A DNA stretch of 64,000 bases, taken from NCBI GenBank assembly GCA_948474755.1, contig CAOLHI010000483.1, positions 1 through 64,000 of the forward strand, written 5' to 3'. The translations under genes and the position numbers were made by a program. Positions within the stretch are counted from its first letter, which is position 1. Each line of letters starts with the position of its first letter. Shown here one piece after another: positions 42,198 through 53,194 of the stretch. This DNA is from Ctenosaura bakeri (lineage: Eukaryota; Chordata; Lepidosauria; Squamata; Iguanidae). The notes under the pieces were generated by a model. It was given only the letters and a program-made list of their open reading frames with translations, was not told the DNA's origin and did no database searches.

Positions 42198-42437
42198 TAT
42201 TGTTGCTGTGTGCCTTCAAGTAGTTTCCAGCTTATTATGACCCAAAAGCAAATCTATCACAGGCTTTTCTTGGCAAGATTTGTTCAGAGGGGGTTTGCTT
42301 TTGCTTTCCTCTGAGGCTGAGAGAATGTGACTTGCTAAAGGTTCCCCAGTGAGTTTCCATGGCTGATTGGGGATTTGAACCCTAGTCTCAGAGTCATAGT
42401 CCAGCACTCAAACCACTACACCGTGCTGGCTCTCTAA
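42198..42437 (-). mobile_element. tRNA-derived SINE with BovB-like tail
   Basis: The plus strand runs tail to head: TTGCTGTGTGCCTTCAAGTA, TCTTGGCAAGATTTGTTCAG, GAGTTTCCATGGCTGATTGG, GTCCAGCACTCAAACCACTA and CACCGTGCTGG. Box A is preserved as AGTGGTTTGAG on the minus strand. Confidence 0.93.
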
Positions 42438-43061
42438 ATATGCTACTTACCTGTTTAATTTTTATTTCCAGAGAGGGAGGTAGGCAGGTTATTTATTTAT
42501 TTAATTGATTAATTAATTTATATCCTGTCCTTCTCCCAGCAAGGAATTCAAGGCAGCATACAATGTTTTAAAAGCAAAACAGGTAGCTGCATTGCAACAA
42601 AACAAGAAAGAGTCCTAGAGGACCTTAAAGACAAAAGCATATATTACGGCATAAAGATTTGAGAACTGTAGTCCAATTAATTCAATATGTATTGTTTGGT
42701 GTTTTTTTTTTTACTATTCATATCCTTGGGTAGCAACTTAGTGGACAGGTAAGATAAAAATTTAACAAATTACACAAACACACATCCTTGGGCACATGCA
42801 TACACACTCACACACACAAGTTAGAGCTGAGACAGCTTATTTTAACCATAAAGCTCTGGACAGGTTTGGGCTAGCACATGCTAAGAATACATCTGGATGA
42901 TTCATTTTTCATATGATATGCTATTCATAATTGCCAAAGGAGGCAATGAAATCCATTCTGGATTCTGTTAGCTGTCACCCATTGTTCCTGTTTAGTGTAC
43001 CACTTCTGCAAAATTTGTTATCAAATCCATTTCTTTTAAAGGGAACGGTCAGTGGGAGACA
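42438..43061. other. Mostly single-copy; family K scrap at about 42600-42665
   Basis: (ATTT/AATT) low-complexity at 42489-42520 and a (CA)-rich patch at 42775-42820. GTCCTAGAGGACCTTAAAGACAAAAG with GGCATAAAG resembles family K. No coding signal. Confidence 0.4.
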
Positions 43062-43267
43062 CAGGGCCCTTTCGTAGAACACAATTACGTCATTATGATT
43101 CCACCCTAACTTCTGTGGCAACATGTCATGAAATCCTGGGGTTGAAGTTTAGAGGAGGAATACTTAGTTTTCTCAGCCAGAGAGATTTAGTGCCTCCCCA
43201 GATTCTACCAGGATTCCATAGGGTGCAGCCAAGGCAGTTAAAGTAGAATCATAGTACTATAACTCTG
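43062..43267. mobile_element. Palindromic MITE (family A), diverged
   Basis: GGGCCCTTTCGTAGAACAC, ATGATTCCACCCTAAC, AAGTAGAATCATAGTACTAT and ACTCTGCAG. It abuts the Tigger-like end at 43267. Confidence 0.75.
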
Positions 43268-43575
43268 CAGTTGGTCCTCCACATTTGCAGATTTCACTTT
43301 CATGAATTTGATTATTGGTGAGTTTCCCCGTCCCCTGCCCCCCTTCAAGTGCTTATTTTCTAGGGGAACCTTCTTTTTCAGCAGCTCTAATCAGGCTACG
43401 CAGCCCTTTAAAAACCCACCTCTAGTCCTATTACACGTTTACCAACTGCTGCCCGGACAGATAAGGATAGTTCACAGCGTGATTTCTCAGCACCACAAAC
43501 CCTCTCCTGATACTCACACACCCCCAAGGAAGGAGATGGGTGTGAGAGAGGAAGTATAGGGCCACGATGCAGATG
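43268..43575 (+). mobile_element. Tigger-like element, left part only
   Basis: CAGTTGGTCCTCCACATTTG, ATTTGATTATTGGTGAG, GGAACCTTCTTTTTCAGC, CAGCCCTTTAAAAACCC and AAGTATAGGGCCAC match the left 60% of 43787-44345. The right end is missing. Confidence 0.85.
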
Positions 43576-43786
43576 GTGCACACCAGAATTTAACAGAACA
43601 AACTTCAATATATATACCATTAGAATTTGACATAGCAGTAACAGTGGAATCATAGTGGAAAAGAAAAACATCTATCCAGTGTGCAGTAGTATTGCAAGGG
43701 AAAAAACATTATGAAAAGGACTGAAAATAGAACTGACAAACTTGAAATATCTTATGTAAATCCAAGATGCTGACACATTTAAAGTA

Positions 43787-44345
43787 CAGTTGGCTCTCCC
43801 CATTTGCAGATTTCACTTTTATGGATTTGATTATTTGTAAGATTTTTCACACACACACACACACGTTCAGGTGCGTCTTTTCCAGGAGAGGATTCCTTTC
43901 AGTGGCTCCAATCAGGCCACACAGCCCTTCAATAACCTGTCTCTGGTTCTCCTCCCCTTCCACCAGCTGTTGTCTGGCTCACAGCCCAATTTCTCAACAC
44001 CACAAACCCTTTCCCAGAAACACACCCAAGAAAAGAAATGGGCAACAGACAGAAAGTATAGGGTGATCATGCTGATCCACCCCTTTCCCTCTTCTTTCCC
44101 TGACCTGGGCCATTTCCTCATGAGGCTGTTGTAGAGCTATGATTCCACTTGCAACATCCTATGGAATCCTGGGGTTTGCAGTTTTGGGAGGGGTTGCCTA
44201 GTGTGGAAGTGTCTCCAGTTTGGACCCTGGCTGCCCACTCTCCTCGCTGTGCCTCACTCCACCCAGATGTGCTTTGATATTTGCAATTCCCCCACTTTTG
44301 CGGGGTCCTGTGCTTCTAAATGTAGCAAATGTGGAGGGCCAACTG
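43787..44345 (+). mobile_element. Tigger-like non-autonomous element, complete, TA duplication
   Basis: The ends CAGTTGGCTCTCCCCATTTG and CAAATGTGGAGGGCCAACTG are inverted repeats. TA flanks it at 43785-43786 and 44346-44347, as for Tc1/mariner elements. Near 44105-44205 it holds a partial family A MITE (GGCCATTTCCTCATG, CAACATCCTATGGAATCCTG), also present at the same place in the 45.5 kb copy. No transposase. Immediately right of it, TAGTGTGAAAGGGCC is a family A end, so it may have inserted in one. Confidence 0.9.
43851..43864. repeat. Short (CA)n
   Basis: Seven CA units inside the Tigger-like element. Confidence 0.9.
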
Positions 44346-44347
44346 TA

Positions 44348-44999
44348 GTGTGAAAGGGCCGAGAGAGCGGGAGAGAAAGAAAAAGATGGATTGATATGGT
44401 ATACAAAATAAATGGCTTTTTGGTGATGGAAGAGATGAGTACACAGAGGAATGTTTCTCTGGGACACTTATCAGAGCAGGACTTTGCTTAGGACTTCTAA
44501 GTGATTGAGTTAATGGACAGACTCTCTGCACTCTGACAAATGAATGGGATGAATTAGATGAACAGGGAAATAATCAAACAAAGGCTGGATACGTCTTTCC
44601 TTTTTTTTTTTTTAATGATAGTCCTGGTTCATGCTAGCAGTTTAAAAGGCATCACACTTCTTTATAAGTTTGTTTACCTTTTGAGTTGAAATTCCAAAGG
44701 TGCATTTCGGCTGGCTGGACATCTTTTTTTAAGGTTCAGTGAGTTATACAAGTTGAACCCCTGTGCAGTCAGCAGCATTAATAAATTCAGCAAAGCTTAC
44801 TCTCAGGTAATGATGAAGGGGAGTATCGATTTATTCAGCACACTTAACTGTGTGATGGAATGCTTTTTCTTCTTTGTTCTGACTGTTCATTTTGGCTGCC
44901 TTGAGTTTCATTGTGGGGTGGTGGCAATTCTGTTAAGTATATATAACAAAAAAGCAGATTTCATATTTACATCACTTGTGACTGCAAAGCAACATACAT
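44348..44999. other. Single-copy sequence, no gene seen
   Basis: A GA-rich patch (44360-44385) and a T-run (44600-44613). The remainder is repeat-free. No coding signal. Confidence 0.4.
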
Positions 45000-45225
45000 G
45001 AATCCAGCAGCACTTTTGAGACTGACAGGGAAGAAGAGATTTCTGGCATAAGCTTTTGTGGCTACTGTCCCACCTGCTTGTCCACAAAAGTTCATGCTAG
45101 AAATTTCTTCTTCCCATTTAGTTTCAAAGATGCTACTGGATTTCTTTGGTCTTTTTCTGGTAAAGCTGACTAATGTGGCTCTCTCTTTGAATATTATGTT
45201 TTGTGTCCATAGGTCCAAGATTTAT
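45000..45225 (+). repeat. Family K repeat, two facing halves
   Basis: ATCCAGCAGCACTTTTGAGACTG and GCATAAGCTTTTGTGG (plus) face TTTCAAAGATGCTACTGGAT and GCTGACTAATGTGGCTC (minus). So the fragment contains the unit in both orientations. Confidence 0.55.
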
Positions 45226-45235
45226 AGATACAACT

Positions 45236-46137
45236 GACTATGTGCAGTTGTGAAAGCTGGACAGTGAAGAAAGCTAATAGGAGGAAAATCAGCTCATTTG
45301 AGATGTGGTGTTTGAGAAGAGCTCTATGGATAATCTCAACTGCTAAAAAGATGAATGAACAGGTTCTACAGCAAATTGAATCTGAAATTCCCTAGAAGCT
45401 AAGGTGATTAAACTGAGGCTGTTGCATGTTGGACATATCATGACATTACATGACTCACTGGAAAAGACGATACAGTCTGCCCTCCACATTTGCAGCTTTA
45501 GCATTCACAGATTTGATTATTTACAAGTTTCTCCAACTCTTCCCGCCCTCCCCGCCACCTCAAGTGCTTGTTTTCCAGGGGAACCTTCCCTCTCAGCAGC
45601 TCCAATTAGGCCATGCAGCCCTTTAAAAATCTACCTCAGATCTTCCTCCCCCACCAGCTGCTGCTTGGCCAGCTAAGGATGACTTTCAACCCAATTTCTT
45701 ACCACCACAAATGCTTTCCCAATGACCTTCCCCACCCACGGAAGGATATGGGTAAGAGAGAGAGGAAGTATAGGGCCACTATGCTGACCTACCTTCTTTT
45801 CCTCTCCTTTCCCTGACCTAGGCCATTTCCACACTAGACTGTTATAGTGCTATTATTCCACTTTCAACATCCTATGGAAACCTGGGGTTTGCAGTTTTGA
45901 TATTTGTGATTTTTCTACTTTCATGGTGGTCCTGTGACCCTAATCGTAGCAAATGTGGAGGGCCAACTGTGAAAGAGGAAGACTGAGTTACAGATGAATA
46001 GACTCAATCAAGGAAGACACTTGCTTGAATCTGCAAGACCTGAGCAGGGCAGCTGAGAACAGGTTGACTTGGATGTCTCTCATCCATAGGGTCATCATAA
46101 ATAGAAGTCAACTTGACAGCAGTTAACAATAACAAAA
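45236..46137 (+). mobile_element. BovB (RTE) LINE, 3' part, split by a Tigger-like element
   Basis: The pieces are 45236-45472 and 45970-46137. The YGCESWTVKK-type region (GTTGTGAAAGCTGGACAGTG), the HVGHIMTLHDSLEKTI block and DLQDLSRAAENR-type end flank the insert. The tail GGGTCATCATAAATAGAAGT to GTTAACAATAACAAA is intact. About 25 bp of BovB are missing at the insertion point. Confidence 0.9.
45473..45969 (+). mobile_element. Tigger-like non-autonomous element inside BovB
   Basis: The ends CAGTCTGCCCTCCACATTTG and AAATGTGGAGGGCCAACTG flank the same inner order as 43787-44345. The left neighbour is TA (45471-45472), the right TG, a likely mutated TA. Near 45826-45896 it carries a partial family A MITE (GGCCATTTCCACACTAGACT, CATCCTATGGAAACCTGG). 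Confidence 0.9.
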
Positions 46138-46238
46138 TGGATTCTTCTTGGAGGAGTAAGAATGAGGGGCTTGTTATGAGGAGTATCTTTACTCCAAAAC
46201 TTCAGCACTCCCTCTTGCTGTTTGTTTAATCTGCCCAG

Positions 46239-46647
46239 CAGGGGTGTAGTGATGGGGGGGCTAAAATGAGGGGTTTGCTGCCCAAATGAGAATTATATTC
46301 CATCCCCATTAATTTTTTTATGTATGAATTTCTTGTATTGCAAGACACTGACAATTGTTCACATCTGGATCCTGTGCCAAGAGAAGGGTGACATATAAAT
46401 AAATAAAAAAAAAAAGCAAATACATAAACAGAACTCCTATATTTGCTGTGTTTGCATCCCTTAGTAACTTCAGTGACCCCTTTTCTTTACATGCATAAAC
46501 AGGAATTCCAAATTGTCAGCTGAAGTTTTATGTTACTGCAGTAGTACAAATTTGAGGACTGAAGGCAAAATGCGGCGGGGGGGCAGAATTCTTAACTGGA
46601 GGGCAACAAAACCCTTATTTTGCCCACCCTGTAGCTACACCCAGCTG
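46239..46647. mobile_element. hAT-like TIR element (family I)
   Basis: The ends CAGGGGTGTAGTGATGG and CTGTAGCTACACCCAGCTG are inverted relatives. Near the right end, GGGGCAGAATTCTTAACTGG and TTATTTTGCCCACCC match 9735-9812. A (TAAA/A)n patch is at 46396-46415. The target duplication is not clear. Confidence 0.6.
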
Positions 46648-46792
46648 TTAATTCACCTTATTCCTTTGAGACCAAGCATGTTAGAAATACAAGAAAATCA
46701 ATAACTAGGGGATGTATATGGAAATTTATGCCAGATTTTGGTCATATATTCTCCACTGATCCATAATCTCTGAGCTCCATTGAGATATTCTC

Positions 46793-46798
<6 letters not shown>

Positions 46799-46847
<49 letters not shown>

Positions 46848-46849
46848 AA
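46799..46849. repeat. (GAAA)n microsatellite
   Basis: About 12 perfect units. Confidence 0.97.
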
Positions 46850-47410
46850 AATCTTCTGTCTTCATACATCCTTCCTCTATGAGAGAAATTGCTTTTTGGC
46901 AGCAAGAGCCAGCAATTAGAACTTTCATTGTCTGCTAAGCTCCACTTTCACCCAGCAATCAAAGAATGGATAAATATTAATGGGAGGAAGTCATAGGGTT
47001 TGTTTCTGAGCAAAGCACTCCAGCCACAGAAACATGGGCCAAGGACCACATCCTGGAAATATTGACCATGGACTTTTTCCAAGGGCCCAACATTTGATGG
47101 AACCGTAATCTTATGTGAGCCTCTAAGAAGGACATTCTGGGCAGCTGGTCCCTTGTCTCCACCCTGGTTAATATTCATAGTTCTACATATAACTCGAAAC
47201 ATTTTCCTCCTGAGGCAGAAAATTCCACCAGGACTTCTCTTCTTCCCTGACAGAAGTTGCCCAAAGTGATAGCTGCTAGGAAGTAATAGCAAGGTATTGG
47301 AGGAATGAGCTGTGTATCTCAGGGATGCTCTGCCATTCCCAGTGTTGCATTTCACTTCAGCCCCATTGCCAGTCCAGTTATCTTTTGTACTTGAAGTGAA
47401 ATGGGGACAA
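46850..47410. other. Single-copy sequence, no gene seen
   Basis: A 164-codon minus-strand ORF (46948-47442) shows no recognisable domain. No repeat similarity. Confidence 0.4.
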
Positions 47411-47729
47411 TAGGGTTGCCAAGTCAGGACTATGCCAAGCACTGAGGTTTTAGGACCAAAACTTGGGACCTCGGGACAACTTTTTGTGATATTACAGGAA
47501 GTGGCCCCAGTGATCTTACAACGATGATGTTACTAGTGATGCCATTAAGCACAGTGCATTAAGCATCAGTCACAGTTGTAAGGTATGCTATTTAAATAAA
47601 CACCAACAAATAAGGAAAATACATCCAGAGCCAACCATACCACTTTCAATATAGTTCTCCTGCCCTGAGATTCTGCCCCACTCTGACAAGTGGAGCCTCA
47701 AGTCCAGGCCCTGAAATTTGGCAACTCTA
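47411..47729. mobile_element. TIR element with TAGGGTTGCCAAG ends
   Basis: TAGGGTTGCCAAG (47411) and TTTGGCAACTCTA (47717-47729) are inverted repeats. The inner CAGGACTATG and AGTCCAGGCCCTG continue the pairing loosely. A single copy in the window, with distant end similarity to 36154-36322. Confidence 0.6.
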
Positions 47730-50320
47730 GAGGGTACCAATTTTGTTCTTCATCTCATCACACAGAATGCCTTGGGCTAGACTTGCCAGTCCAGTCTGGT
47801 ACAGCAGCAAACAGGATAGATATAAAATATATGTCTCTTCTTTTTTCCTCTTCTCCTTTCCCTGCAAATCTTATCCAGCTCATCCGCAGGGTTTCCACTG
47901 GAATTATGGTGTTCAGCAAGGTGCCCAGAACTCAGAAAAGACTGCTTACTGCAGAATTCCTGGGCAAACATAATTATTTTAGAAAACCCAGGGCAAAAAT
48001 GCCCTATTCAGCTCATAGTTTGATTTGGATAACATCCCAGTGGAGCCGTCGATGCCCATGGATTGGAATCTATCCGTTGCCCTTTCTGTTCCGCTTCAGT
48101 TGCCACAAAATTGCCTCACATGGTAGATCTACCTCTGCTATGTTCTGTGTGGCAATTCTCCATGAATTCCAATTCCCATTAACACTTTTCTTTTACAGAG
48201 AAGTCCAATGTGGCCTGTGGTCCCCAGGTGGAAAATCTGTAGCTTCTGAGATGAGAGAGGCCAAAGCCATGTGGTGGAAAGGAAGACGGTGCAAGGAAGG
48301 GCCTCTGCATCTGGATAATGTTCTGCCTGTTCTCTCTTCTTTCCTTTAATGCCACTTCCAGATCCCTATCATCATTTTAACAAAGTCGCCTCCTCCGCAG
48401 ACCTGGCCTGCGGTCTGAAATTTGCAGCGTTCAAGCCCGGTTCTGCTCTGTGGAAGGCTGTAATGGCCGGTAATTGCTTGCCGACAGTAGTACCGAGGCC
48501 AAGAATTGGAAAGCCAAACTGCAGGTGTCTGCCCTCCTCATCACATCACACCCTTTTTACCTCCTCCCCACCACACTCTTCTCCATTTCAGGGCTCTCCC
48601 ACTCCATTATCTCCTCTCTCCATTCAGCTGCTAATCGCTCTCCCATTCAAAGAGCTGTTTCTCATTTAGGAACAATTATTATGTGCATCTGGGCCCCCAT
48701 TATGGCCCTCTCTTTGGGTCTTGGTGAACCGAGTTGAGAGTGAAGCATGCTGCATGGTATTTTTTTTTTTTTAAAGACAGAGCACCATTTCTCATGCATG
48801 GTAAAAGCATTTGTTGTGCTAGGAAGCCCTGCAAAGAAGGATTTCCAAAATACCTTGGTATCTGAAATGCTTCTGAAAAGCCAGAAGTGCAGCTTAGCTC
48901 AGCTGCCTGTTAACAAGATGGGCTTTGCAAGAGGTCAGCTGCTCGTCAATGAGAGATATGCAGGGGATTACCTATGATTTTTTTGGAACCAGTTGAAGCA
49001 AAGATAGTAGAATCACTTGAACAGAATACTTAGAAATGATCTAGTTCTAGTCGAACTCCTTGCTCAGTACGAATTTTTTAGTGCTGAAGGTACTGATGCT
49101 ATCACATCCCTAACAGATTGGTGTTCTGTCCCTGCTTAACTTCCCAAGATAAAAGAGAACTTACCCTCTGTCCTGCTTTAGACAGCATGTACACTGAGCA
49201 GCTAGGTGTTGACAAGGCTCAACACCTGAAGCAAGGTCTGAGCCCAGCCCAGAGTCTAGCTACATCATTGGTATTAGTAGCAAGATCAATAGCAGCCTAA
49301 AGTCAGAATTAATAATGCAAGTAGGGTGAGAGTATCCCAAATGCCAAAACACCAGGATGATGGGACAGTGAAGAGCTAATAGCTAGTGGAACCACAGGAT
49401 GGAACATGTATAGAGATAATGCTGCAGCATGCTGTGTCTAGAACCAAAATCTCTTAAGCTAGAGCTTTCAGACCCCCACTAAGAGCATAATTTCACATCA
49501 TCAGTGGGATCCAAGAAATGTTCTATTTATGAAAAAAATTACCTTTATTGGATTAAAAACACTGAAAATCTCTCATGCTGTCTAGGGGATTCTGGAAGTT
49601 CCACTCCCTAACAGTAACTTTCTCAGGCAGTGCATGTGAGGAGTGCCTTGCTTTAATTCCTTTATACACAAGAGCCATTATTCGTCAGGTGGATTCCACT
49701 GTGTGTGATAGCCAACTGAAGTGCTCCCTAGGACTGGTGACTTCTCAGCTTCTCTTCCAGTTCACAGTGGAGACCTGTCTGCCTACATTGCAAGAAAGCC
49801 TTTAAACTGTTGTCTTCCCCAATTACCCAGGATTTCTCTGATCTGCCCAAATAACTGCCCCCCATCTCCGCAGTTGCTCTTCTGCAATGTTTGGACTGGA
49901 CAAGTCCATGTAAACAATTCCATCAGTGGGGAAAGACACCATCTCCAAAGCCAGAGGACAAGGCTGTCAGATATTCTGATTCTTCTGACTGCCCCATAGC
50001 AGATGAAGAGCCAAACATTTTTGCTGCCTGAAACAAAAGTCCAAATGCTGTGTTAACTGTCTTTCTTCCCCACCCAACACTGAGGAAAGGAAGTGAAAAA
50101 GCCTTGTTGCACCAATTGGACAAATGCCTGGATGTATGCCTTATTGTTTTGCTCATCCTAATCCAATAGTGCCACTTATAGTTGGTTGCTTCACACTGCT
50201 GCGTGACACAGTGAGCTCTGCTGAGGATCTTCATTTTTGCTGGATATCTGCTTTGCAAGAAATCAACTGCAATTCAATGAAGGATCTCTGCATCCCAAAA
50301 GACTTTATAAAAAGTGAAGA
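47730..50320. other. Largest single-copy block; candidate conserved element at about 48385-48740
   Basis: 2.6 kb without repeat similarity. The 48385-48740 part has GGCCGGTAATTGC, CTGCTAATCGCTC, AACAATTATTATGTGC and CCCCCATTATGGCC, a texture seen in deeply conserved enhancers. A 219-codon ORF (47690-48349) has no recognisable domain and spans a TIR element edge. I call no gene. Confidence 0.35.
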
Positions 50321-50574
50321 CATTAGAGCAGTGGTTCTTAACCTGGGGTCCAGGGACCCCAGGGATCTGCAGAGCCCTCAAAGGGGGTCTGCAAAGCCCT
50401 GCTGGGGACACCAACATCAGTGGCAGTAACAGGGATGCAGCAAGGGGAGGGGGCTGCAGGTGCTGAAACGCTCCTTTGTTTGCAACCAAGGAAGCTGTTT
50501 GGGCATATGCACACATATCCCCTGCTGCTACATCCCTGATGAAAGGGACATGGCAACAGGTGTGTATGCATCCA

Positions 50575-50650
50575 AACTATGACTCTGGAGACCAGGGTCT
50601 GAATTCCCAATTGGCCATGAAAATCCACTGGGTGACCTCAGGTAAGTCAC
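50575..50650 (+). mobile_element. SINE fragment, plus strand
   Basis: GACTCTGGAGACCAGGGTCT, AAAATCCACTGGGTGACCTC. Only the middle of the tRNA-derived SINE remains. Confidence 0.8.
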
Positions 50651-50828
50651 ATTCAAGTCACTTTTGAATTATGTCAACCCTAAAATGAATCCATTACAGC
50701 GTTTTGTTTTTTAGGGGGGGCAAAATTTGTTCAGAGGGGTTTGCCTTTGCCTTCCTCTGAGGCTGAGAGAATGTGACTTACCCAAGGTCACCCAGTAACT
50801 GAGTAGGGATTTGAATCCTAGTCTTCAG
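50651..50828 (-). mobile_element. SINE fragment, minus strand
   Basis: TTCAAGTCACTTTTGAATTATG, TTTGTTCAGAGGGGTTTGCC and GGTCACCCAGTAACTGAG. It abuts the plus-strand fragment, forming an inverted pair inside the hAT element. Confidence 0.85.
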
Positions 50829-50967
50829 AAGCCTTTAATGAATAAATACATATATGAATCTTCAGAAGCCTTTAATAAATAAATGCGTATATGAATATGT
50901 CTCCAGCAACAAATTATATTTACAGGGGCTCCCTGGTAAAGCAAGGTGAAGAACCACTGCTTTGGAG

Positions 50968-51384
50968 GGTTGCTAACAGGCAGTATAGAAACTGAAGGGC
51001 CCAGCTACAAGGGAATTTAGATATCCTAGACATTGCTGTGATTGTGATCTCAGAATTTCTGCTCTCATGTTAAGCAGCTCACATAGATACCTCACATCAG
51101 TGGGTAGGATAAAGTGTCAACAAAAGAGAAAGAAATGTATGAAGGGGCTCTGCTTCTGGGTCACACACAGGGTTTTCATTACCATCATGAGGACTAGAAA
51201 ATTTCTTTCCTTTTGTTTTGTTTAAAAGTATGAAAGCTAAAAACACAGAGTGTCCTAGTTTAGCATGCTGCATTGTTATTTGCTACATCTATATGCAACA
51301 TGTGGGATGTGCAATCAGAATCACCCACTTGTTTAATAACAACCAAAGTGGTAGGATAGGCACATGTCAGATTAGGGATGTGGT
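50968..51384. other. Single-copy sequence, no gene seen
   Basis: No repeat similarity or coding signal recognised. Confidence 0.4.
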
Positions 51385-51472
51385 CCTGGAAAACTGCAAA
51401 CTCCAGGATTCCATAGGATGTTGAAAGTGGAATCAGAGTGCTATAACAGTCTAGTGCGGAAATGGCCTTAGT
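51385..51472. repeat. Palindromic MITE (family A), right half
   Basis: AAACTGCAAACTCCAGGATT, GTTGAAAGTGGAATCAGAG and CTAGTGCGGAAATGGCC. The left half is absent. Confidence 0.75.
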
Positions 51473-51535
51473 CTTATGGTCTCTCTATATGATTCCCTTC
51501 TGCAGGTAGGAGATGGGCTAGATTGCAAAGACCAG

Positions 51536-51727
51536 TTATTACATGCCTTTAAGTCAACTCCAATGGTGGCTCTGTCCTAAGGGTTTTCTTGCCAAAATGT
51601 ATTCCGAGGATGTTTGCCAATATTTTCCTCTCAGGCTGAGAGAGTGTGACATGCCCAAAATCAGCCAGTGGGTTTCCATAGCTGAACAACGATCCAGACT
51701 CAAAGCTCCCAGAGTCCTAAATCAAGA
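51536..51727 (-). mobile_element. tRNA-derived SINE with BovB-like tail
   Basis: TTACATGCCTTTAAGTCAAC, AGGGTTTTCTTGCCAAAATG, GCTGAGAGAGTGTGACATGC and GTGGGTTTCCATAGCTGAAC. The head is partly lost. Confidence 0.87.
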
Positions 51728-52171
51728 CACAACTATTATTCCACCTTGGCTCGTTAACAACCCTGTTCCCAATACTGCAACCTCAACATGACTGGGAAAA
51801 CATGCTTTTCTTTTTACACTCCTTCTCCCATCCAATCTCAGGAGATTTTTATCATAGTCCTTCTGCATCTCATCTAATTGAGTGTCCGTAACAGAGAAAT
51901 GGAGAAAGAGAAGAGAGTGGAGACCACAAGAAAGCAGATAATAATGAAAGCAATGAGAAGGAGATTGAAATGAACAAGGAATGATTTTTTTTTAAGCCAG
52001 AAACAATGACCCACTGCAAAAACAATCCCTTGTTTCTTTTCTCCCTCTCTGGCACATATGGTTTAAAGAGAGCTAGTTAGCACATTCAACCTTTTCTGGG
52101 ATCTATTAGTGCTAACATCACATTTGCCTGGAGGCAAGCAACACAGCCCTTCAGTCATTAGCCAAATAGGC
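51728..52171. other. Single-copy sequence, no gene seen
   Basis: GA-rich patches at 51890-51960. No coding signal. Confidence 0.4.
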
Positions 52172-52172
52172 A

Positions 52173-52216
<44 letters not shown>

Positions 52217-52217
52217 A
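52172..52217. repeat. (AAAG)n microsatellite
   Basis: About 11 units. Confidence 0.97.
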
Positions 52218-53194
52218 TATACAGGTTCAGTCTGACACTTTGTCAAAAGTTCTTGGAGGAAGTATCTCTACTCTCTATCTGGGAAACAACAGCCAGTTAA
52301 AGAAGGCAAATGGAAACTTGGCAGAAGTGGCAATCATGCAGTTCATGGACCCCAGGGCCTCCTTATGACACAGAATTTCTCCACAAGCACCCCCGTACCC
52401 CTCAGCCCAAACTAGGCAAAGATGGATATTCCTGATCCTGAAAACCTCTGCATGTGGGAAAACTGACTTGGGTACAAGTTATCCTGTGCCTTGTCACACC
52501 CCACGAAGGTGTTTTTATCAAAATGGAGGCAGCTCTTTAGACACTTCCTGTTTGTTTGCTTATTTCTGTTTTCTGGAATTGGTGCAACCTGTGGAAAGTC
52601 CTGTGGGCTAAAAGTGTTCCTCTGGTCCTCTAGAGCTTTCCAAACACTGTGTGGTTAATGTCTGGTTTCAGTCCTGAGTAGCTACCATCTGCAGTGAAAT
52701 TTAATGGCTGTTTATCTTGCTTCCTCTCTTGCTGTAGATTTTACATTCTTTCTGAAATGTTGCTTTTCAAGTAAATGGAATTAAGCAAGGAAAAAGAGGT
52801 TGAATAAGACTGCTTTAACTGACACTTCTGTGCTGCCTTTTTAATTGTTGCATCTCACATTTTGTGAGAATCTTCCTTTTATTTGAGGAGCATTAAAAAG
52901 AAAAATAAATAAATTGTTTATTATTTTCTAGATCTAACAGAACATTGCTTTACTCTGAGCAGAAGAAGCAACTATTGCCACAATACCATGAATCCAAGCC
53001 CCACAAGTTGAGGGCTGCAAGTCACCACATTGTTATCATGTGGTCCCTTTCCAAAGACAGGGTGGTCATGTATATTAATTTATGGGGTGTGATTCTCTGT
53101 TTGAAGGTATTCTCCTCTTGATGGTCATTCCAAGACTTGTTTAAATACAAGAAGGGAGAGCAGGGATCTTAAATGTTCAGATTTTAACTTTAAA
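52218..53194. other. Single-copy sequence; possible conserved element at about 52640-52900
   Basis: Repeat-free with AT-rich cores (GAAATTTAATGGCTG, TTTTTAATTGTTGC, AAGTAAATGGAATTAAGC). No exon or repeat recognised. Confidence 0.3.

Larger units (their letters stand above)
50329..50959. mobile_element. hAT element carrying two SINE pieces
   Basis: The ends CAGTGGTTCTTAACCTGGGG and GTGAAGAACCACTG are hAT inverted repeats. CATTAGAG (50321-50328) and CTTTGGAG (50960-50967) match at 6 of 8 positions and may be the old target duplication. The left part (GAGCCCTCAAAGGGGGTCTG) is related to 61375-61465. SINE fragments occupy 50575-50825. No transposase. Confidence 0.75.

Noticed and set aside
47690..48349. 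A 219-codon plus-strand ORF
   Set aside because: It crosses the edge of a TIR element, has no recognisable domain or splice context, and its composition is not protein-like.
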